Notes: a model not told the origin generated them from the letters alone. A DNA stretch of 64,000 nucleotides from Dryas octopetala (GCA_963921425.1 OY992833.1:28320698-28384697), one strand, 5' to 3'. Counted from the stretch's first letter, positions 11,977 to 24,174 are shown. Program-made: numbers and translations.

Positions 11977-13224
11977 TTAGTCTTGTTGGTCTTCAAGGGA
12001 GCGCTTCCGAGCCCTGAGGTTGAGCTCAAGGCTTTGAGGCAGAGGAGGCCTTCTCCCCCGACGGAACAGAACTGCAAGAGCTCTCATTTTCTGGCACAGA
12101 TCGAATACCTAAGTTTTTAACACAAACAAACAATTATTACTCTTCCAACAAAGCATCCATGGATGATGGATCAACTACTGTTATGCTAAATTTAAAGGGT
12201 CAGTCTGTTTCTTACGGATGAGGCCTCTATTTCTGCAACACCTTCACAACCTTGACCACCTCCTTGCAACAAGTCACAGTACCTCACAGCTTCATTCTCA
12301 TCCTCAAAAACCTGCAACAACGTACCCCATTGAAGTTTTTCATCATATGCAATGCAACCATAGATGAATTCCCAGCAAGTCAAAAAAACCCAACAAATTA
12401 AAAGCTTGCTTACAAGCACTCCATCCCTAATATCCTCCACAAGCATCTGGAACTTTGTGCCATTTCTTGGGTGTTGTTGTTTCGCTTGATTCCACTTTCC
12501 TCCTTTGGAAAACAGTTGCCCAAGCTCCCTTTCAACTTCACTGTTATAAATATAAACCACCAAAGTACCAAACCAACATTAATTCATTTCACAAATAACA
12601 GAGTAATGAATATTGAATAGCAATGAGCACACAAGGAGAACCTGCGATTTCTTCGAGTTTTCATTGTGCACAACTGGTTTTCCCTCTGGGTTAATACATA
12701 TACAGGCTTCGATGTTTCTCTCCAAGGATTGGCCTCCAATACTGAACAACAAGTCAACACTTTAAATACCATGCACAATCAATCAATCAAATCACCACTC
12801 TCAAACTCAATCAAAGCTTATTGTCCGTACCATCGTAGCTGCTGGTGTCGAAGGTCTGCTGGAGATGGCGTCGCATATCGTAAGCACGGGACGAAACCCG
12901 CTTCACGAACTCGTCGGAAGTGGAGGGAATGCTACCGTCCAGGTGAAGCGCTCTCTCCACCTGTTCGCTTCCGTCATCGCCATCGTCGTCGTCCTCCTGG
13001 GCAGCTTCGCCGCCCCCCGCTCTGCAAGAAGCTTCTCTGAGGAGCCTCCTTCTAGAAGCCTCGGGAGAGCAGGGCAGTCCGAAGACGGAGGAGGACAGGC
13101 AGAGGTTGCGATTGTGCAAGCCGAGGGAAGAGAGAGGGAGGCGCCGCCGCCGCGGACGGAGAGGGTTGGCGCTGGGACTGGGAGGGAGGACTATGGACGG
13201 CGAGACTGAAGAGAGGGAATCCAT
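11977..13224 (-). CDS. plastid-targeted DUF3110 domain protein
   Basis: Function unknown; DUF3110 proteins are shared by cyanobacteria and plant plastids. Five exons: 13224-12831, 12741-12642, 12540-12414, 12311-12216 and 12108-11977, giving 282 residues. The first about 50 residues are rich in Ser, Pro, Leu and Arg with almost no acidic residues, as in a chloroplast transit peptide. A linker follows with an acidic run (about 76-85). The conserved part starts at KPVYVL, continues through a KFQMLVEDIRDGVL segment and VFEDENEAVRYCDLLQ, and ends in VFDLCQKMRALAVLFRRG. The VFEDE-x-EAVRY-x-LLQ pattern is what I recognise as DUF3110. The assignment rests on recall, not a search; the gene structure itself is firm because all junctions keep frame. 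Confidence 0.82.
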
Positions 13225-13944
13225 GGTTCGCTTCTTCGTTACGTTTCGTCTGTGAATTTGGTGGTGTTGATGATTATAAGGTCAAAGCTCCAATCTCTAG
13301 TCTTCAATGGTGAAAGCGTGGAATTGAGGGAATTTCTCTGCGTTTGGGTCTTGTGTGTTCGTGGGTGGTAGTTGGAACTTAGAAGGTGAGAGAAGAAAAC
13401 TTGGCTTTGCTTGTCTTGTGAATCTGAATCTGCGGATATTTTCAATTTTATTTGAGTCTGTCTAACTCCGACCTCAATTTTATTTGTTTTTTTTTTTTTT
13501 AATTTGATTAATTGTCCGCATCAGTAACAAACTGAAGAACAAAACAACAAACAATTGATTATTGATCAATATACTTGGGCCAAATCTTGGAAATTATGAA
13601 GCAAAAAATAAAAAATGCTAGTTGTACTAATTAATTTTGGTGCATTTAGAAGCACCTAATCACGATTATCATCATCGCAAACTCACTTCACAAAATGGGT
13701 CGAAAGCCTCACGGCTCTAAATAAATTGAATCTCAAAGACTGCAAATTGGCACAATACAATAATGGTTTTTCTTCATTTTGAAAAGAGATGTCTGCACAA
13801 AATATACAGAAACAAGACAATTATATAGTCTTATAGATGGGAATGTGACAAGAATATGATCCACAACTCTCTGGGCAACAAGCATAGATACAATAGAGAT
13901 ATATAACCTGTACCACAGATGGTATGTCAGGTATCCAGTATCCA
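13225..13944. other. promoter of the DUF3110 gene and 3' flank of the VTI12-like gene
   Basis: Both flanking genes run leftward, so this gap holds the leader and promoter of the DUF3110 gene (13225 to about 13500) and the 3' untranslated region of the SNARE gene. A poly-T run sits near 13487-13500. No other gene is seen. Confidence 0.5.
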
Positions 13945-15871
13945 TTAATGTGAAAACTTAAAGTATAGAATAAAGAGGATTGCAACAATGAGAGCTACAA
14001 TAACTGAGCCAACGATCCATTTATGTTTGGTCATCCTCCTTGACATAGCAGTTAAAAGTCTTTTACTCTTGTCAATGGCTTCATCTACCCCATGAAGCTG
14101 CAAAAGGAAAAACACAGATTCATAAGAAATTCACCAATGCAGCCCACCTTGTTCGTAATCCACAAGAAAGTTCATGAATGATTCTGGCATCCAAATATGT
14201 GAATGGCATCTAAGAGAGACTCATTAAATCCAACATAAGCGGAACCAAACGAAGTCAAGTCTTAAGTGACAATGAACCTTTGGCACACACAGAACAAACA
14301 TGATCAAATAGTAAACATACTTTCTGATGGGAATGTAGGAGAGTTTCCCGCTGTTGATGTAAATCTTGGAGAATGGAGACACCGAGTTCTTCGGTCTCCA
14401 GTATGGTTCTTCTACTCTGCATGATTCTTTCGCTTGACTGATCCAATCTCTCAACTGACATCGTCATTCTCTCTCTTTGATCAGAAGAAACCTGTTTCGT
14501 AGTCCATAAATCACCAAGAAAACTTATACTATTCTACCAAAGAATAAGAAAGCAAAGAATAAACGTTACGTCTAGCCTGTAAATAGTCCATCGATGACAA
14601 ATGAAAATGTCCTAGCAGTTGCCATCTTCATATAACAAAAATTCTCTCTGCAGGTCTTTTATGGCCTTTTTTTCACCATTTGATCTTAAACTTGACATGA
14701 TTTAATTATTTAGAGTAAATCATCAATCGAGACATATTCCTTGGTATTAACTCTCATGATTATGAGTTTCCGTTCCTTGGTTAGAATTTAGGTTTCAACT
14801 CCCAAGTTTTGGGCTACCCGAGAGTTAAAACCTAAAATATAACCTTGAACAATAATTCTATACCCTAAAATATGAAACCATATACCCTAACATGTTGAAC
14901 CCTGTAAAAAATGACAAAATGTCATAGAAATACCCATGTCCATTCTTTACTGCTGAGAGAATTTGTGCTTGAAATAAACAAATATGTAATTAAAATTATG
15001 GAATGAAGAGCACGCCAGATGATTAGGCATTCAGATTTGCATTAGAGCATGTCAAAACTAAATGCATAAAAACCCTTCAATCAAATTCCATGTTTTGGCA
15101 CAAATTTTCTCAATTAAGGAAATTTACGATGACAGACCAAAAATAACAAAAAGGAGATTTTCAATGATCCAGACACACATACCGCATGCACATCAGCCAT
15201 TCCAGACTCCAACAGCTCTTCACGAGCGACATCATTAGCATTAGGTGATGTAATTCTTTTAATTTCCCTCTTCAACTTATTGAGATCAGATTTATATTCC
15301 CTTAACTTAGCAAGAAGCACCGCCTTTACGCTCGGCTGCAAGCTTCTGGCTTCAAGGTCCATTTTCCGAATCTGAACAAAAAAATGAATCATATCCCTCA
15401 TTAATAAACAAGGAAAGCATAAGAGACCGCAAGTCAAATATATTAGTATTACCAAAGCATCAGCATCATCCAATCCAGCTTTAATCTCAGAAAACCTCTG
15501 CTGCTTCTGCTCTGCAAGTTACAGTGACCCACAAGAACCCATTTCATAAAAAGATCAAAACTAATACAGATACATGAAATTCCCCCACAAAGAATCCCTT
15601 CAGCCATAATCATCCATGTAAATCACTGTTACTAATTAATTAGATGCCATAAATGAAGAAACTGAGGAGCTAAATTAGAAGAATATGACAAAAAAATTAA
15701 TCAGACATGGTAGCAGAAAATGAAACAAAAAAATAAGGGCGAAAAAGAAGGAGGAGGAATTGAATTAATTTTACCTTGGTCGGGAAGAAGGGCGGCAGAG
15801 TTGCATTTTCGCGAGAGATTTGCGGAGAGCTCACAGTACTGACGCTCGTAGCCTTCGAAGACCTCACTCAT
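13945..15871 (-). CDS. VTI12: Qb-SNARE, VTI1 family (VTI12-like)
   Basis: Qb-SNARE for membrane fusion at the trans-Golgi network and vacuole or prevacuole. Five exons: 15871-15775, 15511-15453, 15371-15183, 14491-14321 and 14097-13945, giving 222 residues, the usual VTI1 length. The N-terminal helical domain starts MSEVFEGYERQYCEL. The SNARE motif spans about 130-195 with the zero-layer Gln in the ILQDLHQQRETLL segment. A single C-terminal membrane anchor (WIVGSVIVALIVAILFILYF) is followed by only four residues, so the protein is tail-anchored. VTI12 rather than VTI11 is inferred from local synteny with Arabidopsis; sequence alone supports only the family. A (GA)n run lies directly before the ATG. 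Confidence 0.92.
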
Positions 15872-16886
15872 CTCTCTCTCTCTCTCTCTCTCTGTAGCCC
15901 ACTTGAGAGGAGGGAGGGCAACGATCGGAGTCCGAGGGTGAATCGGTTGTCGTTCCTCGATCGTCGATTTGGGTCTTTTGTAGCTCACTGTTGACAAAAA
16001 CCAGATTCGAGAGCCTCCGTAATTTCTCGCTCAATACGAATCGTATAGTCGTCTACTTTTCTCTTCATTGACAGTTAAAAGTTACCATCTATTTTTTGCC
16101 GTCTAACAAAATTCCGCGTATACCCCTATGGAATTTATGATACAACGCTGCCTTTCGATCTCTCTCTCTCTCTTCCTTTTTTCGTTTTCTTGCTTGATAA
16201 GATTTTCTATTTTAGGTTAAATTAAACTCCCCTTAAAACTTGATTTCAAATCCCATGTTCTAACTACTTCGTTTCATATTTTCATTTAATTTTTTTTAAT
16301 ATAAAACCTAAACTAAAAACAATTAACCCTAAACTTAGAACAACATCATGACATCGGCATTAAAAACGATGCAAACCCTAATGCCCATGTTTTTTCATAT
16401 GTAAGTTGTTTAAGGAGCGCCACCTAAACTCAAGCTGACAGTAGATTTACAATCGAGCTGCCCGCTACCTCAAGAATCAAGAGTCCAATGTCACCGACTC
16501 ACAATCCAAGTCTAAAACAAGGCAAAGATTATAGTGCTACAAAGGAAAGGGATCAGCTGAAGAATTAAAGGAAAATTAACCAAAAGAAAAAAGGGGGGGG
16601 GGGGGGGGGGGGGGGGATGGGATTAAGGAGAGTATAATCAATAAACCATGGTCAAATTTCCTAAACAAAGTATCGCGAAAATCCAAACAGAGTACGCTTA
16701 ATACAAGTTCCAATGTGTAAAATGAAAAGTTCTTCAAATGGTAGAACCTACCAAACCATACAACTTAGGCTAAAACCATAAAAAGAAAGGATTACTGCTG
16801 GCCTGCTATGCACACCAGTCGCGATCACAGAATTGAGATAAAATAGAACCAAACTAAATTAAATGGCAGGTAGAATTCTGCCTCCC
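15872..16886. other. VTI12-like promoter and RPN6 3' flank
   Basis: Bases 15872-15893 are a CT run on the + strand, which is a GA run in the SNARE gene's leader. The rest is AT-rich and contains a 24-base homopolymeric G tract at 16593-16616, then the probable RPN6 3' untranslated region (about 16650-16886). No further gene is seen. Confidence 0.5.
16593..16616 (+). repeat. 24-base poly-G tract
   Basis: There is an uninterrupted run of 24 G on the + strand between the VTI12-like and RPN6 genes. Long G homopolymers are rare in plant DNA, could form G-quadruplexes, and are also a place where sequencing or assembly length errors are likely. Confidence 0.9.
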
Positions 16887-18161
16887 TCACGCCATTATCT
16901 TCGCAGACCTCACGTAGAGGCTATCCACAACCTTGCCAATATTAGATATGGTTTCCAAAGTTGCAGGGTATATTGCATCTGTCTTGGGATCGTCAAAAAT
17001 GATGAGGCATCCAGCACCCTGATCTAAAGTCCCTGCAAACTTCTTATCCAGAATCATCTGAGACAATTTTGTTTCGACATGATCAACAGGCAGTTCAATC
17101 AATTCCGCGATATGGGCAATCTCCACCCTTGAGAAAGGCTCAATCAACCTGCAGAGATTCTGTTCTAACAGAGTGTCATACAGTGAAGAGAGATGCCTGT
17201 GGACAATAGGGTCTTCTTCTAGCTGGGGCTTAAAATCCTGAAGAGCAGTCTCAAAAAGCTTTAAAGACCGCTTCAAGTGAGCATCAGCCACGGCTTTCAT
17301 GGCATCCAGTTCAGGCCCTACATACTTTAGGCCTGCTTTGGATGATATAATACCCGCCACATCATCAGCCTGGCTCACCATAATTTTGCATAGCAGCATG
17401 TACTTGAGGCTAGATACAGCCCGAGAATCTTCAAGAGCATTGAATGCCTCAAAAGCTTCAAAAAAATAACTGTAAGCAGTTTTGTAGTCCTTTTCTTCTG
17501 CATGAAGGATCCCACTCTGCAAATCTATGTTTCCCTGTTGGCCTGGAGGCACATATATAGAATTGGCTGCCGTTCTTGCAGCAGTGAGCGAAGCCTTGGC
17601 TTTAGGGAGATTTCTCAAAGAAAAATGAAGCCTACTCTCTAACAAATCTATGTCCACAAGGAGAAGCTTGTCATCTAGCCTTCTCACTTCCTTGATCAAG
17701 CCAGATAGGAGAGTTAGTGCTTCTGAGTACTCCTTGGTTTCCATCAAAAGAGATGCAAGCCTGGCCTCCACTCGCTGCCGAAGGAAAGTTCGCTTCTCAG
17801 CACGGGTCCACTGCACCATTTCTTTGCAAAGGGAAATCTGAAGATCAGATGTGTCTGGTATTTCAGATACAGCATCAATAATACCTCGAACAATTTTTGC
17901 AGTTTTCGCCTTTGGAATCAAGTTAAAGAAAGGCCTCAACTGGTTCAGAAGGTTACGAAGATCCTCTGCCCGATTTTCTTCTTTAAGAAGTTTTGAAAGC
18001 ATTGTGATAGCCTCTTCCTTTATCCGTATACCTTCAGAAGAAGATGATGGGTCTTCAAGAACGCGATAAAGAATAGAGATGGCTTCAGATGGAGCTTCAG
18101 CCTTGGCTTCTTCAGCCTGAGCAATCGAATCAGCAGTTGCTGGGAGATATGATGACGACAT
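16887..18161 (-). CDS. RPN6: 26S proteasome non-ATPase regulatory subunit RPN6 (PSMD11)
   Basis: Lid subunit of the 19S regulatory particle; it clamps the lid to the core particle and is needed for degradation of ubiquitinated proteins. The uninterrupted coding sequence gives 424 residues, the normal RPN6 length. Residues 1-210 are helical repeats (TPR/PCI-associated right-handed solenoid); the segment containing HLSSLYDTLLEQNLCRLIEPF and the following winged helix (VEIAHIAELIELPVDHVETKLSQMILDKKF) form the C-terminal PCI domain. The ATG at 18161 is chosen because residues from MSSSYLPATADS onward match the family. The open frame extends upstream to an ATG at 18269, but that part is intron sequence beyond a 3' splice site at 18189-18190. 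A spliced leader is described separately. Confidence 0.95.
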   Translation of the reverse strand: MSSSYLPATADSIAQAEEAKAEAPSEAISILYRVLEDPSSSSEGIRIKEEAITMLSKLLKEENRAEDLRNLLNQLRPFFNLIPKAKTAKIVRGIIDAVSEIPDTSDLQISLCKEMVQWTRAEKRTFLRQRVEARLASLLMETKEYSEALTLLSGLIKEVRRLDDKLLLVDIDLLESRLHFSLRNLPKAKASLTAARTAANSIYVPPGQQGNIDLQSGILHAEEKDYKTAYSYFFEAFEAFNALEDSRAVSSLKYMLLCKIMVSQADDVAGIISSKAGLKYVGPELDAMKAVADAHLKRSLKLFETALQDFKPQLEEDPIVHRHLSSLYDTLLEQNLCRLIEPFSRVEIAHIAELIELPVDHVETKLSQMILDKKFAGTLDQGAGCLIIFDDPKTDAIYPATLETISNIGKVVDSLYVRSAKIMA

Positions 18162-18188
18162 TGTCAATGCTCTGAACTTATCCAAGTC

Positions 18189-19557
18189 CTGCAGAAAGAG
18201 AACAGCACAAACTATTAAAATCAAGGATCTCCAAGCAGTTGCAAGCCTCTTAAAGACTCTGATGTGCACTGTGGTTTTTCTTTTGACATAACACTGAAAA
18301 GGAAGATGTTATTAAAACCTGAAAGTGATTCTCAATTCTCTAATATATACAATAACGTACAAATTCTCATATGTAGCAAATGACAAAAAATTTCACACCC
18401 CCCCCCGGGCTGGGCCATCACCAACATTATTAGCCATCACCAAAGAAGCAACTAATTTGTTACTTCAAAAAATCATTTAACCAGCTTCAGCCCCAAATCT
18501 CTGCACCAAGAATTCATCTAGTTGACCTCACTTTGGAGAACCTATGAAATTCTGTTCATACATGTGAGATCTACACAGTTAGCTTATAACTAATTTGTTT
18601 CTTCTTTATCTGTTCATTTTCTTTGTCACTATGTCACACCAGTTTTAATGAAAAAATTGAGCAAACAGCAAACAGTATAAATATATTGGAAAATTCTAGC
18701 TCAATCACAAGCATAAATAAACAAGGAATTTAAGTTATATCTTTGTCATTATCACCAGCAGAATGTGGCCTAATGTACACTATCCTAATAGCAATCTGCC
18801 AGTTTATCAACCACCAAAGTAGTAGACAAAATCATCAATTTTAGAGTTCAATCTAGTTTAAACTACCTCCTGCCCTCATTTGACTAGACCGGCACAATTA
18901 CAAGCACTCAGAACGCCCAGAAAAGAGTTTTATTCCTTCCCTTTTCATCTCCTCAAACCAAGATTGACTTCTTGGCATAATCCATGGAAAATCATGGTGC
19001 TATAACAAAGCAAGTCTTTTAATGCTTCCAAATTTTGCATACATGTCTATCAAACTGGCGGCCACATGCAAGATTAGAAAGAGTTGATTGTTCCACATAC
19101 TCACCAATAAATTACTCATCATCCGGATATAGCTAACAAGAATAATTCAAACGGCATGGCTAAAAGAATGCCCAAATAAAATAAAAAAATCGGATATTCA
19201 TACATAATCAAACAAAATCCAAACACCCATGAATAAACATAGAGATAAACAGAGAGCAACCTATCAACATTTAAGCAGAAATCAGATAAGAATAGAGTGA
19301 ACACATACTACCCACGGGACAGATGCAGAATATAGAAATTCGAAGGCAAATGATAAAATCTCAGAAACCAATACTTATTCAAATGGAAAGGAAAATCCAG
19401 AATTCAAACAGAAAGCAAGACTTAAACAGAAAATATTCAAATTTGGAAGAAGAAAAATAAAAACCCTAAATTAGAGCAAGCCCTAGTTTGAAGACAAACT
19501 TTAAACCTACAATTATAGAGATTAAAGATGGCAAGAAAGAGTGGGAGGGAGGGATAC
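18189..19557 (-). other. 5'-leader intron of RPN6 (inferred)
   Basis: On the minus strand a donor (GACCAG|GTATCC, intron starting at 19557) and an acceptor (CTTTCTGCAG|GACTTGG, intron ending at 18189) bracket 1369 bases of AT-rich, frame-poor DNA. The first leader exon would lie at about 19558-19680, and only 27 leader bases follow the acceptor before the RPN6 ATG. Long leader introns are common in highly expressed plant housekeeping genes. The call is from splice signals only. Confidence 0.65.
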
Positions 19558-19704
19558 CTGGTCGAAATTGGCGTTGGTTCAATTTGGAAGAAGGAGTGAA
19601 CAAGATTCGAGGAGGAGGAGGAGGGTCGGTGGTGAAACACAGAGAAAGGCAGGCAGATTTGTGAAGTCCCAACTCTTAAGTAAAGGCTCAGCTTAGCTGG
19701 GAAC

Positions 19705-19740
<36 letters not shown>

Positions 19741-19872
19741 GTGTGCTGTTTATTTTGATTGGTGTTGTAAATTACTTGATGGACCGTTGCTGTACTGAAC
19801 AAAAGCCCTCCCCACCAAAATAATTGCTCTTTTTTTTTTTTTTAAAGATTGATGGACTCTCCCCTAGTTATG

Positions 19873-19914
19873 TGGCCCATCTAATGTGAAGATGTTTGTA
19901 ATGTGACCTGGGCC
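19873..19914 (-). promoter_or_regulatory. two site II (TGGGCC) elements upstream of RPN6
   Basis: GGCCCA at 19873-19878 and TGGGCC at 19909-19914 lie about 200-250 bases upstream of the inferred RPN6 leader exon, a typical arrangement for site II promoters of housekeeping genes. Poly-T/A runs at 19708-19737 and 19830-19843 separate them from the leader. Function is inferred. Confidence 0.4.
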
Positions 19915-19994
19915 AGTTTGGTCCCTGGCTAGCAGTCCTTTCGTTTTCTCTGGGTCTCTGGCCCGCTTAGTACAAAAATGATGTTTTTATTTTC

Positions 19995-20185
19995 AGTAAT
20001 GTTACACTTACCACATTTTTATACCACAATTTCATACCATCTTACATGGCATTCATACATTGGACACTAAAAATTAAAAAATAAAACCTAAAAAAGAAAA
20101 AGGAAATACCCTTTCAGTAAAGTAATGACACATCAGATGAGATACAAATGTGGAAAAAAAAATGTGGGACAACTAGTATTATTGT
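19995..20185. mobile_element. MITE-like inverted-repeat element
   Basis: The left side (CAGTAATGTTACACTTACCACATTTTTATACCAC, beginning near 19995) and right side (AAATGTGGAAAAAAAAATGTGGGACAACTAGTATTAT, near 20146-20182) are imperfect reverse complements over about 60 bases, with an A-rich core. It resembles the element at 1264-1383. Ends are approximate; no target-site duplication could be fixed. Confidence 0.5.
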
Positions 20186-21457
20186 TTTATTTTTTTTCCT
20201 GAACAAAACAACCGACAAACTAATATGTAGAACCTTCAACTTCAGGAATAAATTGAATAATACAACATAAATAGGGCCGGCCTTGAGATATTAGGGATTT
20301 TAGGAAGAATTATAAAAATAAGTCGTCAATCCTTCACATACATTATTTGGAATTAGCATAATATATAAATATATAAAAAGTTTATAAAATTTGGAGACTT
20401 TTAATATTTTGAACTTAAAACAGTTATTTATTTAGAAAATTTGAATTAAATATCAAATATCAATAGTTTTTCAGCAAAACAGCAAGACACTAATTTTTTT
20501 TAGTTTCGGTACTAACTTAAAACAAGACATTTTGGATTAGATCACAAATTAGTTTGTTATACAGTTGTGACTCTCAAACAGTCACAATTATGACTGTTTC
20601 AAATTCATAAAAATTCAAAATTTATAATAATTTAATGCTTTTGATTTAAGTTGGGGCATGAAGTCTTATAACTCATAAACAAAACATTAAAGTTTAAATC
20701 TTGCAAATAATGAAAAAATAACAAATCAATAAAAAAGTTATGAATCACAGCTCGGTATAACTATATTTTTTAAAATTTGTACCTAAACTGAAATTTAAAA
20801 TCTAAAGTGAAATAACATAAACATTTTGGTAATTAAATTAAAAAAGAATTATAATTTGATACCTAAAATGAAAGGACTTATTAGAAAATAGATCATTATG
20901 CTCATACCCAAAAAGGAAATTAGATCATGTGCTATACCACGTGACCATTGAGCCAAAGCTTCAAAGGTTCGGAGGAAGGCGGGAATTTGACCGGCAGTTG
21001 GTCGTTGACCACAACGACCGTTCCTTTAGTCCGTACTAAAATCCCCGAATCGCCCCCTATTTCCCAAAATAGAAACGCTATCCTTTACACCCAAACGGCC
21101 AAACGAAGGAAAAATGACTAGGGCCGAAGTGATCACCCAAAAAAAAGAAAGGAAAAATGCAGTAACGCCCAAACATCTCAGGGTAAAGTACAAAAAACAA
21201 TGATTACAGACTTTACAGTCGTCCTCACGGAACGGGAAGCTTCCCTTTCTTCCGTAGGGGCATTTTCGGTATTACAAAAATGGGAAGCAGCAGCTGACTA
21301 GAAGCTAACAACTAACAGTTAGTTCAGTGAGTATAAGGTGCAAAACAGAATCAAGTCCCAGATATTTGAATGTGAACAGTGGGATCGGTCCAATTACAGT
21401 GGAAAAGCTCCAAACTGAAATTATAGGGTTTATTGAAATCGATCAGCATTCGGAGCA
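20186..21457. other. intergenic DNA and promoter of the OSCA-like gene
   Basis: Bases 20186-20930 are AT-rich with no coding signal. Bases 20935-21457 are more GC-rich and carry CACGTG at 20938-20943 (a G-box, bound by bZIP/bHLH factors), TTGACC-type W-box motifs around 20989-21010, and the probable leader of the channel gene. Motif function is inference. Confidence 0.45.
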
Positions 21458-23146
21458 ATGCTGGTTTCAGCTCTGGTGACGTCACTGGCAATCAACTCCG
21501 GCCTGTGCGTTTTGTTCTTCACGCTCTACTCAATCTTGAGGAGGCAGCCGAGCAATAATGAGGTCTACGTGCCGCGATTGCTGGCCGAAGGAGAGTCGGA
21601 GCAGACGAGTCGTTTCAACCTGGAAAGGCTGATTCCTTCGCCCGATTGGCTCCGAAGGGCCTGGAACCTCTCCGAGGACGAATTGCTTTCATCCTCGGGC
21701 TTGGACGCCGTCGTTTTCATGCGGCTTATAAATTTCAGTCTCAGAGTGTTTTTGTTTGCCGGAGTTATCGGGGTCTTCGTTTTGCTTCCGGTGAACTGCT
21801 CCGGGGATCAGCTTGAGTATGTTGACTTCGCCGATCTGTCGAATAACTCTCTCGACGTTTTTACAATTTCAAATGTAAACAGCGGCTCAGCCTTGTGAGT
21901 TTTACTCCGATTACAGTCAACTTATTTTAGACTGCTAATACAGTTTAAGTGTTAATTTAAGCATGTTTCAGTGACTTTGATGCCATTAATCTTAATATAA
22001 TCTACGTTTTTTTGTCTTATTTGCAGTGGACCTGCTAACATTGTCATTAGACTAAAACAGTACCTAAATAATATAATGTTGTAGTAATTATTGAACTCTA
22101 ACTTAACCAATGTTAACCTTTTTCGCAGGTTATGGATTCACTTTACTGCTGTGTACCTTGTCACCATATTCGTCTGTTGTCTACTTTATTATGTAAGTAA
22201 AATCTGGTGCAGTTATAGCTTGATATGTTAAAACTTTTCTAAAACAGAACTTTAGTGCCTAGAAAGCCTTATACTTTTTAGATGTGATTTTTTATTAATG
22301 TGTTTAAGACCATGATGATATATATTAGATATATGTTTTGTTGCTAGATTTAATGCTACTTTTTCCATGGAAGCAAACTATGCTCTGGTCATTCAGAGTG
22401 CGATGGCATTGATAATAATCTTCCTTCCCAGTTCATGACCTGTAGAAGATCAGAAAGTTAAAATAGATACTTAACAATACTTCATTCTGCAGGAATATAA
22501 ATATATTTCTCAAAAGAGGACAGCTTATTTTCTTTCATCCGAGCCTCAACCACATCAGTTCACCATCTTAGTTCGCAGCATTCCTGTTCCTGTTGGGAGC
22601 AGTGTCAGCGAAAGTGTTGAAAGCTTCTTTAGGGAGTATCACCCTTCAACATATCTGTCACATATTGTTGTGCGTCGAACAAACAAGCTTCAAAATCTCG
22701 TTGTAAGCATTTCCTGATGTCTCAGTTTTGGTGTTGTTAAGTTTTCTGTTTCTCTCTCCTTAATATGTTTTTTTTTTTCTTTTTTGAAAGATCCATACAA
22801 TTAAGTCACCAAGAAAGATAGTGTTTGGATCGTATATTACAATGCAGAATAATAAATGCTCGTTCTAATTTAGTTCATACTTCAACACGTTTTCTATGTT
22901 ATACTTCGTTTATAACAATTATCTGTTTTTCTTCTTCTCTAGAATGATGCCAAAAAGCTATATAGTAGGCTCATTCACTTGCAATCAGATCCTAATGAGC
23001 AAAGGTATAAACGTTCCAGTTGTTTTGGGTTGTTTGGACGCAAGGTTAATCTTGTGGATCATTATGAAAAGAAACTTGAGGACGTAGAGGAGAATCTGAG
23101 ATTGGAGCAATCAGAGGTTTCATTAGCAGCAGAAGTAAGTGCTGGA

Positions 23147-23177
<31 letters not shown>

Positions 23178-24110
23178 AGCAAATTGTTATTAAGCTTACT
23201 AACTAAAATTTATGCACATTTTAGAAATCTGTTTTCTATTCCTGTGGTTGACCTACTTACCCTTAAGAAATTATGCGTAAGTGCCTATGTGTGTATTTTG
23301 AGCTTTGACTCTTGAGAGATTGCTGATATCTTGTGAATTATGATAAGTTATGGCTAGTTAGTTACCTGCTTGTATGAGGACAATCAGACTCACTTTATCT
23401 CTACTAAAATGTTTGTTCATATTTAAAAACCAGAGCATTATTTTCATTTTCTGCCATTTTCACTTTCATCATGGTCATTAAGTGTAAATAAGTGGCAATA
23501 GTGGAAAAGTACATATAAATATTATGATGCTATTGATATTTTCTCCTGAAAATATATTTTCAATGAGGAAAATCTCTTTGGGAGAGGAGGGTATGTAATA
23601 TTATCAACTCATGCCAAAATTACTGTTCTTTTCTCTTTTCTCTTTTCTTTTTTCTTTTGATGAAAATGCAAAAGGTGGTTATACTGTTTTCATAGAGACC
23701 AAATCTTTTGCTCTGTATTTAAGCTGTTTGTTGTATTTTATTGGGGTTTTGGGGAATGTCATTAATTTGCATTTTGTTTTTCAAACGTTTAGGAAGTTCG
23801 AGCTGCTTTTGTATCCTTCAAGTCTCGATATGGTGCCGCAATTGCTTTCCACTTGCAACAATCAACTAATCCTACAAATTGGGTGACAGAGCAAGCTCCT
23901 GAACCTCATGATGTTTACTGGCCCTTCTTTTCCTCCTCATTCATTCGAAGATGGATATCTAAGCTGGTGGTTATAATTGCATGCATTATTCTTACGATCT
24001 TATTCCTTATTCCTGTTGTAGTTGTTCAAGGTCTTACTAACCTAAACCAGTTGGAAGTTTGGTTTCCCTTTCTGACAAGCGTTCTAACCATGTGAGTAAA
24101 TATCCTAAAC

Positions 24111-24174
<64 letters not shown>

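Noticed and set aside
12666..13209. Open frames on the + strand opposite the DUF3110 gene
   Set aside because: They are antisense shadows of exons 1-2 of the leftward gene, caused by its GC-rich transit-peptide codons.
18162..18269. N-terminal extension of RPN6 to an upstream ATG
   Set aside because: The extra residues lie across a good 3' splice site (18189-18190) and do not match the family; they are intron read-through.
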